Shown one piece after another: positions 45,067-54,644 of a stretch of DNA of 64,000 nucleotides. The notes under the pieces were generated by a model. That model was not told the DNA's origin and did not search any database. It was given only the letters and a program-made list of their open reading frames with translations. Source of the DNA: Pseudomonas extremaustralis (GTDB taxonomy: Bacteria > Pseudomonadota > Gammaproteobacteria > Pseudomonadales > Pseudomonadaceae); the NCBI RefSeq assembly GCF_900102035.1, contig NZ_LT629689.1, positions 6,110,501 to 6,174,500 on the forward strand. Direction: 5' to 3'. Positions within the stretch are counted from its first letter, which is position 1; each line of letters opens with the position of its first letter. The position numbers and the translations under genes were made by a program.

Positions 45067-46008
45067 ATGAGTAAAAACAGGTACCCCCGATTACTAGGCT
45101 TTTTGCCGCTGCTTGGCATGATGTTAATGCTGGGAGGCTGCAAGTGGTCCTTGCTCGACCCAAAAGGACAGGTCGGTCTGGATGAACGCAACCTGATCAT
45201 CACTGCCACCCTGCTGATGTTGCTGGTCGTGGTCCCTGTGATCATCATGACCTTCGCCTTCGCCTGGAAATACCGCGCGTCGAACACCAAGGCGACTTAC
45301 GCGCCGAAGTGGTCGCACTCCACCAAGATCGAAATCGCGGTGTGGCTGGTTCCGATCCTCATCATCATTGCCCTGGGTTATGTGACCTACAAGTCCACCC
45401 ACGCACTGGACCCGTACCGTCCGCTGGAATCCGAAGCCAAGCCGATCAATATCGAAGTGGTCGCGCTGGACTGGAAGTGGCTGTTCATCTACCCGGACCT
45501 GGGTATCGCCACCGTCAACAAGATCGTGTTCCCGGAACATACCCCGGTTAACTTCAAGATCACCTCCGACACTGTGATGAACTCGTTCTTCATCCCAGGC
45601 CTGGGTGGCCAGATCTACGCGATGGCCGGCATGCAGACCAAACTGCACCTGATCGCCAATCAGAAAGCTGAAATGGACGGTATCTCCGCCAACTACAGCG
45701 GCGCAGGTTTCACCGGCATGAAATTCAAAGCGATCTCGACGAGCCAGGAAGATTTCGACGCCTGGGTAGCCGAAGTCAAGGCCGCACCTAAACAGCTTGA
45801 TCAAGCTGAATACGAAGCCCTTGCCAAACCAAGCCAGAACAACCCAGTCGCGCTGTACTCCGCTTACACGCCTGACCTGTTTCAGAAAGTCGTCGACAAG
45901 TACGAAGGCATGAAACCAGGCAAGCCGGTCAAGCACGAGAAGAAAGAAGTGGCTGCGGTTGAAGGTTCTGACACGGGCTCGCATTCAACTGCTGGGGCAG
46001 AGGAGTAA
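45067..46008 (+). CDS. cyoA: Cytochrome bo3 ubiquinol oxidase subunit II
   Basis: A 313-residue CyoA lipoprotein subunit. Lipobox LGGC places the lipidated Cys at residue 25. Two transmembrane helices follow, then the cupredoxin-fold periplasmic domain (WLFIYPDLGIATVN, TPVNFKITSDTVMNSFFIPGLGGQIYAM) without the CuA ligands, as expected for a quinol oxidase. ATG 45067 follows GAGGTCGTGAG. First gene of cyoABCDE. Confidence 0.97.
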   Translation: MSKNRYPRLLGFLPLLGMMLMLGGCKWSLLDPKGQVGLDERNLIITATLLMLLVVVPVIIMTFAFAWKYRASNTKATYAPKWSHSTKIEIAVWLVPILIIIALGYVTYKSTHALDPYRPLESEAKPINIEVVALDWKWLFIYPDLGIATVNKIVFPEHTPVNFKITSDTVMNSFFIPGLGGQIYAMAGMQTKLHLIANQKAEMDGISANYSGAGFTGMKFKAISTSQEDFDAWVAEVKAAPKQLDQAEYEALAKPSQNNPVALYSAYTPDLFQKVVDKYEGMKPGKPVKHEKKEVAAVEGSDTGSHSTAGAEE

Positions 46009-46011
46009 ACG

Positions 46012-48030
46012 ATGTTTGGTAAATTAAGTTGGGATGCGGTCCCGTTCCACGAGCCGATCGTGATGGTGACTATCGCCATGATCGCGCTGGGTGGTCTGGC
46101 ACTGGTTGCGGGTATCACTTACTTCAAGAAGTGGACCTACCTGTGGACTGAGTGGCTGACTTCGGTCGACCACAAGAAAATCGGTGTGATGTACATCGTC
46201 GTTGCCATGGTCATGCTGCTGCGTGGTTTTGCCGACGCCATCATGATGCGTACCCAGTTGGCCATGGCCACCGAGGGCGCACCGGGCTACCTGCCGCCTG
46301 AACACTATGACCAGATCTTCACCGCTCACGGTGTGATCATGATCATCTTCATGGCGATGCCTTTCTTCACCGGCCTGATGAACCTTGCAGTGCCGCTGCA
46401 GATCGGCGCGCGTGACGTTGCCTACCCGTTCCTGAACTCCCTGAGCTTCTGGCTGCTGGTATCTGGCGTGGTGCTGATCAACGTGTCCCTGGGTGTCGGC
46501 GAATTCGCCAAGACCGGTTGGGTTGCGTATCCGCCATTGTCGGGCCTGAAATACAGTCCGGGCGTGGGTGTGGACTACTACATCTGGGCGCTACAGTTAT
46601 CAGGGCTAGGGACGACGCTGACGGGGGTCAACTTCCTGGCCACCGTGCTGAAAATGCGCGCCCCTGGCATGAAGATGATGGACATGCCGATCTTCACCTG
46701 GACCTGCACCTGGGCCAACGTGCTGATCGTGGCTTCGTTCCCGATCCTCACCGCTACGCTGGTACTGCTGTCGCTTGACCGTTACCTGGATTTCCACATT
46801 TTCACCAACGAACTTGGTGGCAATCCAATGATGTACGTGAACCTGTTCTGGGCATGGGGTCACCCTGAGGTGTACATCCTGATCCTGCCAGCGTTCGGTA
46901 TCTTCTCCGAAGTGATCTCGACCTTTACCGGCAAGCGCCTGTTCGGTCACCACTCGATGGTCTACGCCTCCGGTGCGATCTCGGTACTGGGCTTCATGGT
47001 TTGGCTGCACCACTTCTTCACCATGGGTTCGGGGGCGAGCGTCAACGCCTTCTTCGGCCTGGCGACGATGCTGATTTCGATCCCGACGGGGGTGAAGCTC
47101 TTCAACTGGCTGTTCACCATCTACCAAGGTCGTCTGCGCATGACCAGCCAGGTTGTGTGGACCCTGGGCTTCATGGTGACCTTCGCCATCGGCGGTATGA
47201 CCGGCGTACTGCTGGCCATCCCGGGTGCTGACTTCGTGCTGCACAACAGCTTGTTCGTGATCGCTCACTTCCACAACGTGATCATCGGCGGTGCGGTATT
47301 CGGTTACATCGCAGGTTTCAGCTTCTTCTTCCCGAAAGCGTTCGGCTTCAAGCTGCACGACGGTTGGGGCAAGGCAGCATTCTGGTTCTGGATCTCGGGC
47401 TTCTTCGTCGCGTTCATGCCGCTCTATGCACTGGGCTTCATGGGCATGACCCGTCGTCTGAACGCCACCACCAACCCTGAGTGGGTGCCGTACCTGTACG
47501 TCGCCATGATCGGTGCGGTGCTGATCGCGGTGGGTATCGCCTGCCAACTGATCCAGCTGTATGTCAGCGTGCGTGATCGCAAGCAGAACATGTGCGAATC
47601 GGGCGACCCATGGAACGGCCACACCCTGGAATGGTCGACTTCGTCGCCACCTCCGTTCTACAACTTCGCCGTGATTCCTACCGCGAACACCATCGATGCG
47701 TTCACCGAAGCCAAGGAAAACGGTACTGCGTACCTGAAGCCTAAGCACTACGAACCGATCCACATGCCAAACAACACCGCCACTGGCGTGGTGATGGGTG
47801 CGCTGTTGACCGTGTTCGGTTTCGCGATGATCTGGCACATCTGGTGGCTGGCAATCGTGAGCCTGGTGGGCACCATCGGCTACTTCATTGTCCACGCTGC
47901 ACGTGATGATCAAGGCTACATGGTGCCGGTCGAAACGATCGAGCGCATCGAAGCCGAGCAGCACGCTCGCCTGGTGGCCGAGAAGAAGATCCCGGCCAAC
48001 CGTGTAGAAACCTCGTTGGAACAGGCTTAA
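46012..48030 (+). CDS. cyoB: Cytochrome bo3 ubiquinol oxidase subunit I
   Basis: A 672-residue haem-copper oxidase subunit of normal length, holding low-spin haem b, haem o3 and CuB. Seen are [10 protein letters not shown] (haem b His), the [17 protein letters not shown] helix with the CuB His and its cross-linked Tyr, the HH pair in [10 protein letters not shown], and HFHNVIIGG. Starts 3 bp after cyoA. Confidence 0.98.
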   Translation: MFGKLSWDAVPFHEPIVMVTIAMIALGGLALVAGITYFKKWTYLWTEWLTSVDHKKIGVMYIVVAMVMLLRGFADAIMMRTQLAMATEGAPGYLPPEHYDQIFTAHGVIMIIFMAMPFFTGLMNLAVPLQIGARDVAYPFLNSLSFWLLVSGVVLINVSLGVGEFAKTGWVAYPPLSGLKYSPGVGVDYYIWALQLSGLGTTLTGVNFLATVLKMRAPGMKMMDMPIFTWTCTWANVLIVASFPILTATLVLLSLDRYLDFHIFTNELGGNPMMYVNLFWAWGHPEVYILILPAFGIFSEVISTFTGKRLFGHHSMVYASGAISVLGFMVWLHHFFTMGSGASVNAFFGLATMLISIPTGVKLFNWLFTIYQGRLRMTSQVVWTLGFMVTFAIGGMTGVLLAIPGADFVLHNSLFVIAHFHNVIIGGAVFGYIAGFSFFFPKAFGFKLHDGWGKAAFWFWISGFFVAFMPLYALGFMGMTRRLNATTNPEWVPYLYVAMIGAVLIAVGIACQLIQLYVSVRDRKQNMCESGDPWNGHTLEWSTSSPPPFYNFAVIPTANTIDAFTEAKENGTAYLKPKHYEPIHMPNNTATGVVMGALLTVFGFAMIWHIWWLAIVSLVGTIGYFIVHAARDDQGYMVPVETIERIEAEQHARLVAEKKIPANRVETSLEQA

Positions 48031-48033
48031 ACC

Positions 48034-48660
48034 ATGTCGAACTTAGTGACCAATGCTGGACACGCCCATGTCGATGACCATGGGCACGATGACCATCACC
48101 ACGACTCGGGCCCGGTAACCGTCTACGGTTTCTGGCTCTACCTGATGACCGACTGCATCTTGTTTGCGTCGATCTTCGCGGTGTACGCGGTACTGGTAAA
48201 CAACGTAGCGGGTGGCCCGGCGGGCCACGACATCTTCGAACTGCCTTACGTGCTCGGCGAAACCGCCCTGCTGTTGTTCAGTTCGATCACCTACGGCTTC
48301 GCCATGTTGTCCTTCTACAAGGGCAACAAGCAGGGCGTGCTGACCTGGCTGGGCCTGACCTTCCTGTTCGGCCTGGGCTTCATCGGCATGGAAATCAACG
48401 AGTTCCACCTGTTGATCTCCGAAGGCTACGGCCCGAGCCGCAGCGGCTTCCTGTCGGCGTTCTTCACGCTGGTAGGGACCCACGGTCTGCACGTGACATC
48501 TGGTCTGATCTGGATGGCGATGATGATGTATCAGGTCAATAAACACGGCCTGACCAACACCAACAAGACTCGCCTGAGCTGCCTGAGCCTGTTCTGGCAC
48601 TTCCTGGACGTGGTCTGGATCTGCGTATTCACCGTCGTCTACTTGATGGGGACTCTGTAA
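48034..48660 (+). CDS. cyoC: Cytochrome bo3 ubiquinol oxidase subunit III
   Basis: A 208-residue subunit with five transmembrane helices and the family segment [17 protein letters not shown]. The N-terminus is unusually His/Asp-rich ([17 protein letters not shown]), which could bind metal. It starts 3 bp after cyoB and its stop overlaps the cyoD start by 1 bp. Confidence 0.97.
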   Translation: MSNLVTNAGHAHVDDHGHDDHHHDSGPVTVYGFWLYLMTDCILFASIFAVYAVLVNNVAGGPAGHDIFELPYVLGETALLLFSSITYGFAMLSFYKGNKQGVLTWLGLTFLFGLGFIGMEINEFHLLISEGYGPSRSGFLSAFFTLVGTHGLHVTSGLIWMAMMMYQVNKHGLTNTNKTRLSCLSLFWHFLDVVWICVFTVVYLMGTL

Positions 48661-48995
48661 TGGCTAATGCACACTCCCATGACAGCCACGATACAAGCCA
48701 CGGCAGCGTCAAGTCTTACGCTATCGGCTTCATCCTGTCGGTCATCCTGACCCTGATCCCGTTCGGCCTGGTGATGTACCCAACCTTGCCGAAGTCGATC
48801 ACCTTGATGATCGTCCTGGCGTTCGCGGTGATTCAGGTCCTGGTTCACCTGGTGTACTTCCTGCACCTGGACCGCTCCGAGGAGCAGCGCGAGAACGTGA
48901 TTGCGTTCGTGTTCGCAGGCCTGGTGATCGTTCTGCTGGTTGGTCTGTCGCTGTGGATCATGTTCAGCATCCACACCTACATGATGGCGAAGTGA
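48660..48995 (+). CDS. cyoD: Cytochrome bo3 ubiquinol oxidase subunit IV
   Basis: A 111-residue subunit with three transmembrane helices (SYAIGFILSVILTLIPFGLV; LVHLVYFLHLD). The N-terminus is His/Asp-rich, like CyoC. It is thought to assist haem-copper centre assembly in subunit I. The start overlaps the cyoC stop (TAATG). Confidence 0.96.
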   Translation: MANAHSHDSHDTSHGSVKSYAIGFILSVILTLIPFGLVMYPTLPKSITLMIVLAFAVIQVLVHLVYFLHLDRSEEQRENVIAFVFAGLVIVLLVGLSLWIMFSIHTYMMAK

Positions 48996-49006
48996 GGTAA
49001 GACCCG

Positions 49007-49894
49007 ATGTCGCTTAAGCACTTTATCCAAATCACCAAACCGGGGATCATTTTCGGTAACGTGCTTTCTGTGGCGGGCGGTTTCTTCCTGGCCTCCAAGG
49101 GACATGTCGATCTGGCCATCTTCCTGGCCGCGATGATCGGTACGTCCCTGGTGGTTGCTTCCGGTTGTGTCTTCAACAACTGCATCGACCGCGACATTGA
49201 TATCAAGATGGAGCGCACCAAGAATCGCGTGCTGGTCCAGGGCCTTATCTCCCTGAAGCTGGCACTGATCTTCGCGACCGTCCTGGGTGTTGCCGGTGTG
49301 GCGTTGTTGTACAAGGTGGCCAATCCGTTGGCGGCGCTGTTTGCCGTGATCGGCTTTGTCATCTACGTCGGCCTCTACAGCCTCTACCTCAAGCGCAAGT
49401 CGGTACACGGCACGCTGGTGGGCAGTCTGTCGGGGGCGATGCCGCCGGTCATTGGTTATGTGGCTGTGACCAATAGCTTCGACATGGCCGCGCTGACGTT
49501 GCTGGTGATGTTCAGCCTGTGGCAGATGCCGCATTCTTACGCCATCGCGATCTTCCGCTTCAATGACTACCTGGCTGCGTCGATTCCGGTTCTGCCGGTC
49601 AAGCGTGGCATTCAGGTGGCCAAGAAACACATCCTGCTGTACATCCTGGCCTTCCTCTTGGCGACCTTGATGTTGACCTTCAGTGGCTACGCCGGCATGA
49701 GCTACCTTGCCGTCGCCGCTGCCATGGGCATGTACTGGTTGTACATGGCCTGGACCGGCTACAAGGCGGTGGATGACACCGTCTGGGCCCGCAAGCTGTT
49801 CGTGTTCTCGATTTTCACCATCACCGCGCTCAGCGTGATGATGTCCCTGGATTTCCAAGTGCCGAAAGAGCTGTTGCTGACCTACGCGCCCTGA
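49007..49894 (+). CDS. cyoE: Protohaem IX farnesyltransferase
   Basis: A 295-residue UbiA-superfamily membrane enzyme that converts haem b to haem o for the oxidase. Aspartate motif [18 protein letters not shown] near residue 62 and a second Asp-containing loop ([24 protein letters not shown]) are present. It is last in the operon, 11 bp after cyoD, with a terminator following. Confidence 0.97.
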   Translation: MSLKHFIQITKPGIIFGNVLSVAGGFFLASKGHVDLAIFLAAMIGTSLVVASGCVFNNCIDRDIDIKMERTKNRVLVQGLISLKLALIFATVLGVAGVALLYKVANPLAALFAVIGFVIYVGLYSLYLKRKSVHGTLVGSLSGAMPPVIGYVAVTNSFDMAALTLLVMFSLWQMPHSYAIAIFRFNDYLAASIPVLPVKRGIQVAKKHILLYILAFLLATLMLTFSGYAGMSYLAVAAAMGMYWLYMAWTGYKAVDDTVWARKLFVFSIFTITALSVMMSLDFQVPKELLLTYAP

Positions 49895-49908
49895 GTGTCA
49901 CAGCATTG

Positions 49909-49945
49909 AAAAGCCCCGCCTTCGAGAGAAGCGCGGGGCTTTTTC
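49909..49945 (+). terminator. Terminator of the cyo operon
   Basis: AAAAGCCCCGC, loop, GCGGGGCTTTTTCT: a strong stem and T-run 15 bp after the cyoE stop. Confidence 0.92.
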
Positions 49946-50039
49946 TTGGGCGCGGGTTTAAATTTGCCCGTGTTTTTCTCGTCATACCCCTCTGTACGAG
50001 CTGTGCGAATCCATCACTCGCCTACAAGGAGTCGTCACC

Positions 50040-51131
50040 ATGGTCAGCGTTAGTCGCCGGTCCCTTCTCGCCCTGGGCGCCGCCTTGCCCTTGCTGGGGC
50101 GCCTGGATTGGGCGCTGGCCGCCCCACCACCGACCGACACTGAAACAGTGCTGCTCAACTACAACGAAAGCCCCTATGGCCCGTCGCCGGCCGCACGCGA
50201 AGCGATGCAGCGCGGCATCGCCACCGCCGGGCGTTATCCCTACAAACACATGTACGCCCTGGCGGGGTTGTTTGCCCAACAGCAAGGCATCGCGCAAGAC
50301 CGGGTGGCGGTGTTTTCCGGCTCCATGGCGGCCCTGCGCTACGCGGTGCTGGCGTTCACCAGCGAAGTCCGCGGCCTGGTGATGGCCACGCCGTCCTACG
50401 AAGTGCCGCGCCAGGCGGCCGAGTCACATAAGGCGCCGGTACGCGAAGTCGACCTCAACCGCGAGCACGCCCACGACATCCCGGCGATGCTTGCCGCCGA
50501 CCCCAGTGCCGGCATGCTCTATGTGTGCAACCCCAACAACCCCACCGGCACCCTGACGCCCACCGACGCGATTCGCCAGGCGCTGGCGAACAAACCCGAC
50601 GGCAGCGTATTGGTGGTGGATGAGGCCTACATCGACTTTGCCGATGCGCCAAGCGTGGTGAGTTGGGTCAAGGACCACGACGACCTGCTGGTACTGCGTA
50701 CCTTCTCGAAAATCTACGGCATGGCCGGCGCCCGCCTGGGCCTGGCGATCGGCCACCCGGCGCTGCTGGAACGCTTGGCGGTATTTGGCGGCGACAACGT
50801 ACCGGCCGGCACTTCCTTGCTCGGCGGCCTGGCCAGCCTGGAAGACAGCACGCTGCTGGCGCAACGCAAGGCACTCAATGCCCGACTGCGCGATGAAACC
50901 GTCACCTGGCTCAAGGCCCGCGGTTTTGCCTGCACGGCGTCTCACAGCAACTGTTTCATGATCGACGTGAAGCAACCCGCCGAGCGGGTCGTCGAGGCCC
51001 TGGGCGCGCACGGTGTGAAGATCGGCCGGGTGTGGACGCGCTGGCCGCAGTGGGTGCGGGTGACGGTGGGGAGCAAAGAGGAGATGGCGCGTTTTCGGCA
51101 GGTATTTGCGGCGCAGGTGGCGCGTGTGTAA
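50040..51131 (+). CDS. Tat-exported PLP aminotransferase, HisC-like
   Basis: A 363-residue fold-type I aminotransferase of the histidinol-phosphate type. Unusually it has a twin-arginine signal (SRRSLLALGAALPLLG, cleavage near ALA27), so it should act in the periplasm. PLP residues are visible: NPNNPTG, VDEAYIDF and the Schiff-base Lys in TFSKIYGMAGARLG. Periplasmic PLP enzymes are rare; fluorescent pseudomonads use two (PvdN, PtaA) to modify the pyoverdine side chain, and this could be PtaA, but pyoverdine genes are not nearby. CAAGGAGTC precedes ATG 50040. Confidence 0.85.
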   Translation: MVSVSRRSLLALGAALPLLGRLDWALAAPPPTDTETVLLNYNESPYGPSPAAREAMQRGIATAGRYPYKHMYALAGLFAQQQGIAQDRVAVFSGSMAALRYAVLAFTSEVRGLVMATPSYEVPRQAAESHKAPVREVDLNREHAHDIPAMLAADPSAGMLYVCNPNNPTGTLTPTDAIRQALANKPDGSVLVVDEAYIDFADAPSVVSWVKDHDDLLVLRTFSKIYGMAGARLGLAIGHPALLERLAVFGGDNVPAGTSLLGGLASLEDSTLLAQRKALNARLRDETVTWLKARGFACTASHSNCFMIDVKQPAERVVEALGAHGVKIGRVWTRWPQWVRVTVGSKEEMARFRQVFAAQVARV

Positions 51132-51166
51132 CACGGCGCAATGCCGCCGCTGACACCGGTACCCTC

Positions 51167-51260
51167 TGTAGAAGCGAGCTTGCTCGCGAAAGTCGTCAAC
51201 GATAACGCGGGGTATCAGGTGGGCCGCGGCGTTTTTGAGACTTTCGCGAGCAAGCTCGCT
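51167..51260. repeat. REP doublet (REPIN), copy 6, truncated
   Basis: Left core TGTAGAAGCGAGCTTGCTCG (one change), linker with GTCAACGATAACGCGGGG, right core CGCGAGCAAGCTCGCT. The final CCTACA is lost where the next gene's stop region begins. Confidence 0.9.
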
Positions 51261-51265
51261 GGGGG

Positions 51266-51973
51266 TTATTGCTGGGCGATGCTGTAGCCTTCAAACGCGG
51301 TTTGGCGTTGCAGGGCAGTGATCACGGTCTTGCGGTTCAGTGGCTGTTCGGTGCCGGCGTTATCCACGAAACTCTCGACTTCCAGCTCCGCCTCATCGCC
51401 TTCACCCACAAAACTGAAACCGAGGAACTCGAACGCCTCGCGATCAACGTTGAGTTTGGCGCGTGGCGTGCGCAGTGGCAGGGTGACGCTGATCCCGTCT
51501 TTGCTGATCACAAACACTTCGGCGTCTTTCTTGGCCCGCGATGCCTTGCTCTTGCCGGCGCTGGGGTTGCTGATGGCCTGGTGCGACTGGTTCAGCACTT
51601 TCAAGGCCAGGCCGTAGACCAGTTCCTGAAACTGCGGGTCGTCCTTGAAGCTGGAGAGGATGCGGCTGATGGAGAACTTGCTGCTCAGGTCTTCCAGGGC
51701 TGCGTTGTCAGCCGCCTCGGCGTCCTTGAGTTGCTTGAGTTGGCCCATCAGGTCGTAGGCGGTGTCGTCGTCGAAGGCATCGTGGGCCTGGCGGATGGCG
51801 ACGCGCAGTTCGCGGATCTGGTCGCTTTCCTTGGAGGTGTGGAACGCGTCCAGCACCATCTCGCTGATGATCTTGGCCGCTGGCAGATGCTGTGAAAGAT
51901 TGATGGCGTTTTCGTATTCAGCTTTGGATTGCAAAGCGACGACGGATTCTTCGGTGTTGTAGGAATCAGACAT
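51266..51973 (-). CDS. Conserved hypothetical protein, unknown family
   Basis: A 235-residue soluble, acidic protein with no signal peptide or membrane segment. Residues 1-110 look helical (KIISEMVLDAFHTSKESDQIRELRVAIRQAHDAFDDD). A short Lys/Ser linker follows (SAGKSKASRAKKDAEV), then a beta-rich C-terminus (VFVISKDGISVTLPLRTPRAK). I do not recognise the family. The ribosome site is weak (GTGAAAT). The gene stands alone between REP copy 6 and the aminotransferase gene. Codon use matches its neighbours, so recent transfer is not indicated. Confidence 0.8.
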   Translation of the reverse strand: MSDSYNTEESVVALQSKAEYENAINLSQHLPAAKIISEMVLDAFHTSKESDQIRELRVAIRQAHDAFDDDTAYDLMGQLKQLKDAEAADNAALEDLSSKFSISRILSSFKDDPQFQELVYGLALKVLNQSHQAISNPSAGKSKASRAKKDAEVFVISKDGISVTLPLRTPRAKLNVDREAFEFLGFSFVGEGDEAELEVESFVDNAGTEQPLNRKTVITALQRQTAFEGYSIAQQ

Positions 51974-52102
51974 TGAAATTTCACTACTTCAGTAAACGAG
52001 GACAAAAAAGCGTCGGGCATTTTCAGGGGGGAGGGTGATCAGGTCAAGGCAGCACACCGCCCCGCCCGGAAAACAGACCTACGGTAAGTCCCCGACGTGG
52101 CC

Positions 52103-53356
52103 TCAGCGGGTCAATTGCCTCAGGCACGCTTCCAGGATGTCCAAGCCTTCTTCCAGTACCGTCGGTTCAATGGTCAGCGGTGCCAGCAGGCGCACGATAT
52201 GTCGCGACTTGCCGCTGGGCATCAGCAGCAGACCGGCGTCCCGCGCAAGGCTGAGCAACTGGGTCAGTTGTTGCGGCGCAGGCGTGCCGTCGGCGTTGGC
52301 CAGTTCGATACCGCGCATGGCGCCGACGCCAGTGAGGCGGCCCAGGAAAGGCGACAGGCCTTGTGCGCGCCAGCGTTCATAGCGGCCGACGATCAGGTCT
52401 TCCTGCTGCGCGCCCCAGGCTTGCAAATGTTCGTCTGTCATCACCTCAAGGGTGGCCAGCGCCGCCGCACAGGCGATGGGGTTGCCGGAGTAAGTGCCGC
52501 CCAGGCCACCTTTGGGCAGGTTGTCCATCAGTGCCTTGCGCCCGACCACCGCCCCCAGCGGCACACCGCCGGCGATGCTTTTACCGAGCAGGATCAAGTC
52601 GGGCTCGATGCCCAGGCGCGAGAAGGCAAAACGCTGGCCGGTGCGACCGAAACCGGACTGGATTTCATCGGCGATCAGCAGGATGTTGTTCTCATCGCAA
52701 ACGCGGCGCAAAGCTTGGGCGAACGCAATATCCAGGGCCAGGAACCCGCCTTCGCCCTGCACCGGTTCGAGGATGAAACAGGCGACATCGTTGACGTCGA
52801 TTTCCACGCTGAACAGGCGGTCCATGGCCTTCAACGCTTCGGCGCAGGTCACGCCGTTATCGGCGCTGGGGTACGGCAGGTGATACACCGGGCCAGGCAG
52901 GACGCCGATCTTTTGTTTGTAGGGCGCGACCTTGCCATTGAGGTTCAAGGTGGCCAGGGTGCGCCCGTGGAAGGCCCCGTCAAACGCGATCACAGCGGTG
53001 CGGCCGGTGGCGCCACGGACGATTTTCAAGGCATTTTCCGCCGCTTCCGCGCCGCTGTTGGTGAGCATGCCGCTGACCGGGTAATCCACCGGGATAAACG
53101 CGGTCAGGCGTTCCATCAGCTTGATGTAGGGCACATGCGGCGCGGCGTTGAAGGCGTAGTGGGTCAGTTGGGTGGCCTGTTCACGAATCGCCGCCACCAC
53201 GGCCGGGTGGCAATGGCCGAGGTTGAGCACACCGATGCCCCCGACAAAGTCGATATAGCGTTTACCCGTGGTATCCCAGACCTCGGCGTTTTTACCGTGG
53301 CTGAGGCTGATGGGGTGAACGATGGAAATCGACTGGCTGATGGTTTCGCGGCTCAT
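52103..53356 (-). CDS. Class III aminotransferase, GABA/5-aminovalerate-type
   Basis: A 417-residue fold-type I, class III aminotransferase. VDFVGGIGVLNLGHCHP-type start, the NSGAEAAENALKIVRG PLP phosphate loop, AFHGRTLATLNLNGK, LIADEIQSGFGRTG and the catalytic Lys in LGKSIAGGVPLGAV are present. Sequence resembles GabT, which transfers the amino group of GABA or 5-aminovalerate to 2-oxoglutarate. No gabD or davD partner is adjacent, so the exact substrate is uncertain and no symbol is given. Confidence 0.88.
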   Translation of the reverse strand: MSRETISQSISIVHPISLSHGKNAEVWDTTGKRYIDFVGGIGVLNLGHCHPAVVAAIREQATQLTHYAFNAAPHVPYIKLMERLTAFIPVDYPVSGMLTNSGAEAAENALKIVRGATGRTAVIAFDGAFHGRTLATLNLNGKVAPYKQKIGVLPGPVYHLPYPSADNGVTCAEALKAMDRLFSVEIDVNDVACFILEPVQGEGGFLALDIAFAQALRRVCDENNILLIADEIQSGFGRTGQRFAFSRLGIEPDLILLGKSIAGGVPLGAVVGRKALMDNLPKGGLGGTYSGNPIACAAALATLEVMTDEHLQAWGAQQEDLIVGRYERWRAQGLSPFLGRLTGVGAMRGIELANADGTPAPQQLTQLLSLARDAGLLLMPSGKSRHIVRLLAPLTIEPTVLEEGLDILEACLRQLTR

Positions 53357-53495
53357 GAATCTCGGACTCGGCGGTGGCGGGCGGGTTTTTATCTAAGCCG
53401 TGTGCCGGGTCTTGGGGCAAACGAAATAAAGTCGCCGGGTCATTCCAAATCGGAAGGAGCCCACATGCAATGCCATCACCGTCGGCGCTGGAGGG

Positions 53496-54509
53496 TTATT
53501 CCGATACCCGTGCCTTGCCCGCCGCCTTGGCGCGATACAGGGCCTGATCGGCACGGGTCATGAGGTCTACGGCGGTTTCGTCCGCTTGGCGTTCGGCCAC
53601 ACCCAGGCTCAGCGTGACGCTGAAACCGTCCCTCGCCGGAGGGGCCCTCAGGGTCTGGCAGATATGCTCGGCTAGCGCCCTGGCTTCCGCCAACGAGGTT
53701 TTGGGCAGGACCAGCATAAATTCATCGCCCCCCCAGCGCGCCAACAGGTCACCGGCGCGGATGCAGCCTTCCAGACGCTCCACCACGCGCACCAGGGTCT
53801 GGTCCCCCGCGCCGTGGCCATAACGGTCGTTGATCGGCTTGAAGTCATCGATATCCATGGCGATCAGTGCCAGCGGCAGGCGAAAGCGCTGGGCGCGGTC
53901 GCATTCTTCCAGCAGCACGCGTTCCAGGCGGTAACGGTTGGCGACCAGGGTCAAGGCGTCCCGCTCGGCCAGCGAGCGGTTTTCGTCCAACTGTAATTGC
54001 AACTGCTGATTGACCCGCGACAGTTCACGGGTGCGCTCGGCCACCAGCGCTTCAAGGGATTGATTGCGCCGCTCCAGTTGCTCGACCGAGCATTTGCGCA
54101 GGTGAATATCGCGGTGGGCCCCCACCATCCGCGCCACCGAACCGTCGGCGTTGCGCGCAATCACGTAGCCCCGGTCTTCGACCCACAGGTAGCTGCCGTC
54201 TTGTTTGCGGCAGCGGTATTCGGCTTGGTAATGGGGGGCGCGGCGGTGGATATAGTCATCGAACAGCGCCATCACCTGAGGGTAATCGTCTGGATGGATC
54301 ACGCTTTCCCAGGTGAACACGCTGTTCTCCAGAGAGTGGCGAGGATAGCCGAGCATCTCGTACCAGCCCGGGTTGCGGTAGACGAAGCCGGTATTGGCGT
54401 TCCAATCCCAGATGCCATCGCTGACCAATTCCAGAATGGTATGCAGCATGTCGGCGTTGAGGTGGGAAAACTCATGGTGCAGTGGGGTGTTTCCGGAGGG
54501 GGCGTCCAT
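53496..54509 (-). CDS. PAS-GGDEF diguanylate cyclase
   Basis: A 337-residue cytosolic enzyme. A PAS/PAC domain spans ~20-140 (DGIWDWNANTGFVYRNPGWYEMLGY). A coiled coil (~140-180) links it to the GGDEF domain (181-337). The active motif GGDEF is at 260-264 and an inhibitory I-site RAGD at 251-254, exactly 5 residues before it. It should make c-di-GMP under PAS control with product feedback. There is no EAL domain or membrane segment. AAGGAG precedes ATG 54507-54509. Confidence 0.94.
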   Translation of the reverse strand: MDAPSGNTPLHHEFSHLNADMLHTILELVSDGIWDWNANTGFVYRNPGWYEMLGYPRHSLENSVFTWESVIHPDDYPQVMALFDDYIHRRAPHYQAEYRCRKQDGSYLWVEDRGYVIARNADGSVARMVGAHRDIHLRKCSVEQLERRNQSLEALVAERTRELSRVNQQLQLQLDENRSLAERDALTLVANRYRLERVLLEECDRAQRFRLPLALIAMDIDDFKPINDRYGHGAGDQTLVRVVERLEGCIRAGDLLARWGGDEFMLVLPKTSLAEARALAEHICQTLRAPPARDGFSVTLSLGVAERQADETAVDLMTRADQALYRAKAAGKARVSE

Positions 54510-54644
54510 CCGCGTGCTCCTTGCAGGGGCCGGTATCGAAGGCCGGCCAATAGTGAAGCCGATACTCCGCGGCTGGGGCTACTGTACAACGCTCGGGTGT
54601 GGGCGTTGAAGGGCACGGATGTACGGCATCATGGTGGCAATAGG

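Noticed and set aside
46606..47964. Antisense 452-codon frame opposite cyoB
   Set aside because: Composition is typical of an antisense shadow, and cyoB on the plus strand is complete and conserved.
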